Of a stretch of DNA of 31,122 nt, positions 30,510 to 31,122 are shown in pieces (the stretch's first letter is position 1; each line of letters begins with the position of its first letter). The notes beneath the pieces were generated by a model. The model did no database searches, was not told where the DNA came from, and saw nothing but the letters and a program-made list of their open reading frames with translations. This stretch comes from JAVBMB01 sp031552995. GTDB lineage: Bacteria > Bacillota > Clostridia > Oscillospirales > Butyricicoccaceae. The stretch spans positions 1 through 31,122 of the forward strand of contig JAVBMB010000089.1 in NCBI GenBank assembly GCA_031552995.1, read 5' to 3'. A program made the position numbers and the translations under genes.

Positions 30510-31122
30510 ATGAATACAGACACAAAAATGCAGCACGGTATGCCTGACTGCAACGATATGCAGGATGTCCGCGATTGCCTTCGCGGATACCTGGGCGAAC
30601 TCAATCCTCCCCGCATACTAAACGCGAAAGGAAACGCGGTGTGGGACCTAGACCTGTTTTACGGCTACATCCCGACGGTGCGCAGCGCCGAGCAATTTGA
30701 CCTTAGCGGCTGCCCCGAGCATGTAAACAAAAGCCTGTGGCGCCAGGCTATTCTCAATAAAATCCACGGGCTTTTCAAGGTTTCCGAGCGGGTCTATCAA
30801 GTCCGCGGATACGATATCGCCAATATGACCATTGTCGAGACCGACAGCGGCATAGTCGTTATAGACTGCACTACGGCGACGGAAATCGCCGAGGCGTGCG
30901 TGTCTCTGTACCGCAGTATCCGCGATAAGAATAACGAGCGCCCTGTCAAGGCGGTTGTGATAACGCATCCCCATACCGACCATTTCGCCGGCGTGTTAGG
31001 CGTGATAACCAGAGAGCAGCTTGGATACATACCTGTCATCTGCCCGGAGAACTTTATGGAAGAGGCATCGCTTGAAAAGGCGTTCACAGGCGACGCAACC
31101 TTTCGCCGCGCTACATATCAGT
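30510..31122 (+). CDS. Alkylsulfatase-like metallo-beta-lactamase, C-terminus outside the window
   Basis: The first 204 residues of a protein that matches the SdsA1/BDS1 alkyl sulfatase group. Key segments are SERVYQVRGYDIANMTIVE (about 92-110), VIDCTTATE, the metal site THPHTDHFAG at about 152-161 and PENFMEEASLEKAFTGDA. The metal motif varies from the usual THSHADHFGG. Full-length relatives have about 600 residues, with a dimerisation and a sterol-carrier-like C-terminal domain that are not visible here. There is no signal peptide. ATG 30510 has AAGGGG seven bases upstream. It would hydrolyse sulfate esters of alkyl chains, or another ester substrate. Confidence 0.85.
   Translation, partial: MNTDTKMQHGMPDCNDMQDVRDCLRGYLGELNPPRILNAKGNAVWDLDLFYGYIPTVRSAEQFDLSGCPEHVNKSLWRQAILNKIHGLFKVSERVYQVRGYDIANMTIVETDSGIVVIDCTTATEIAEACVSLYRSIRDKNNERPVKAVVITHPHTDHFAGVLGVITREQLGYIPVICPENFMEEASLEKAFTGDATFRRATYQ

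Noticed and set aside
1..31122. CRISPR array, insertion sequence or long direct repeats
   Set aside because: I saw no regularly spaced repeats, no transposase and no terminal inverted repeats in the window.

Overview
The window looks like a piece of the chromosome of a moderately GC-rich Gram-positive anaerobe of the Clostridia (Bacillota). An Oscillospirales-type relative is my best guess, but I cannot name a species. The signs are purine-rich Shine-Dalgarno sites, sigma-A style promoters, SLH-type repeats, a SpoVG-like and an AbrB-like protein, ComFB, DegV, oxygen-sensitive style nitroreductases and many two-component and chemotaxis proteins.

Region 1-3.4 kb (all minus strand) appears to be one end of an integrative conjugative element. 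It carries a DNA adenine methyltransferase, an AbrB-like regulator, a SpoVG-like protein, an HD-GYP-like phosphohydrolase, a DUF4314 protein, an unrecognised acidic protein and a truncated secreted protein. These are tightly packed and read away from a tRNA operon. It is followed by hairpins (3.39-3.60 kb) and by tRNA-Val(CAC), tRNA-Glu(TTC) and tRNA-Met(CAT), transcribed leftward from a near-consensus promoter at 3966-3995. The 3' end of tRNA-Val faces the element and is the natural candidate attachment site.

Region 4-8 kb (minus) holds a housekeeping pair, PrmA and RsmE, then an unknown membrane protein and a secreted transglutaminase-like protein with SLH-like repeats. A divergent promoter region separates this from a MATE transporter (8.3-9.7 kb, plus) and a MarR-DegV operon (9.9-11.2 kb, plus), which has a perfect palindrome at the predicted transcription start. 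Two different nitroreductases and a ComFB protein follow on the minus strand (11.3-13.1 kb). ComFB is divergent from a methyl-accepting chemotaxis protein (13.5-15.3 kb, plus).

Region 15.4-17.1 kb (minus) is an AroM-family plus DUF917 (S-methyl-thiohydantoin desulfurase-like) operon. It is divergent from a FIST-domain sensor and a PAS hybrid histidine kinase (17.4-20.3 kb, plus). A DUF255/YyaL thioredoxin-domain protein (20.4-22.4 kb) is convergent with a very large membrane hybrid kinase with two receiver domains (22.5-26.1 kb, minus). After that come a geranylgeranyl-reductase-like flavoprotein and an MBOAT plus DHHW/SGNH pair, probably for O-acylation of a surface polymer (27.6-30.2 kb, minus). 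The window ends inside an alkylsulfatase-like metallo-beta-lactamase (from 30.5 kb, plus).

The most interesting points are: the AroM-DUF917 pair without its usual hydantoinase partner; the FIST-kinase pair, which resembles NosP-type sensing; the very large sensor domain of the 1218-residue kinase; the C9 tract right after the methyltransferase start codon; and the element-tRNA junction with stacked hairpins.
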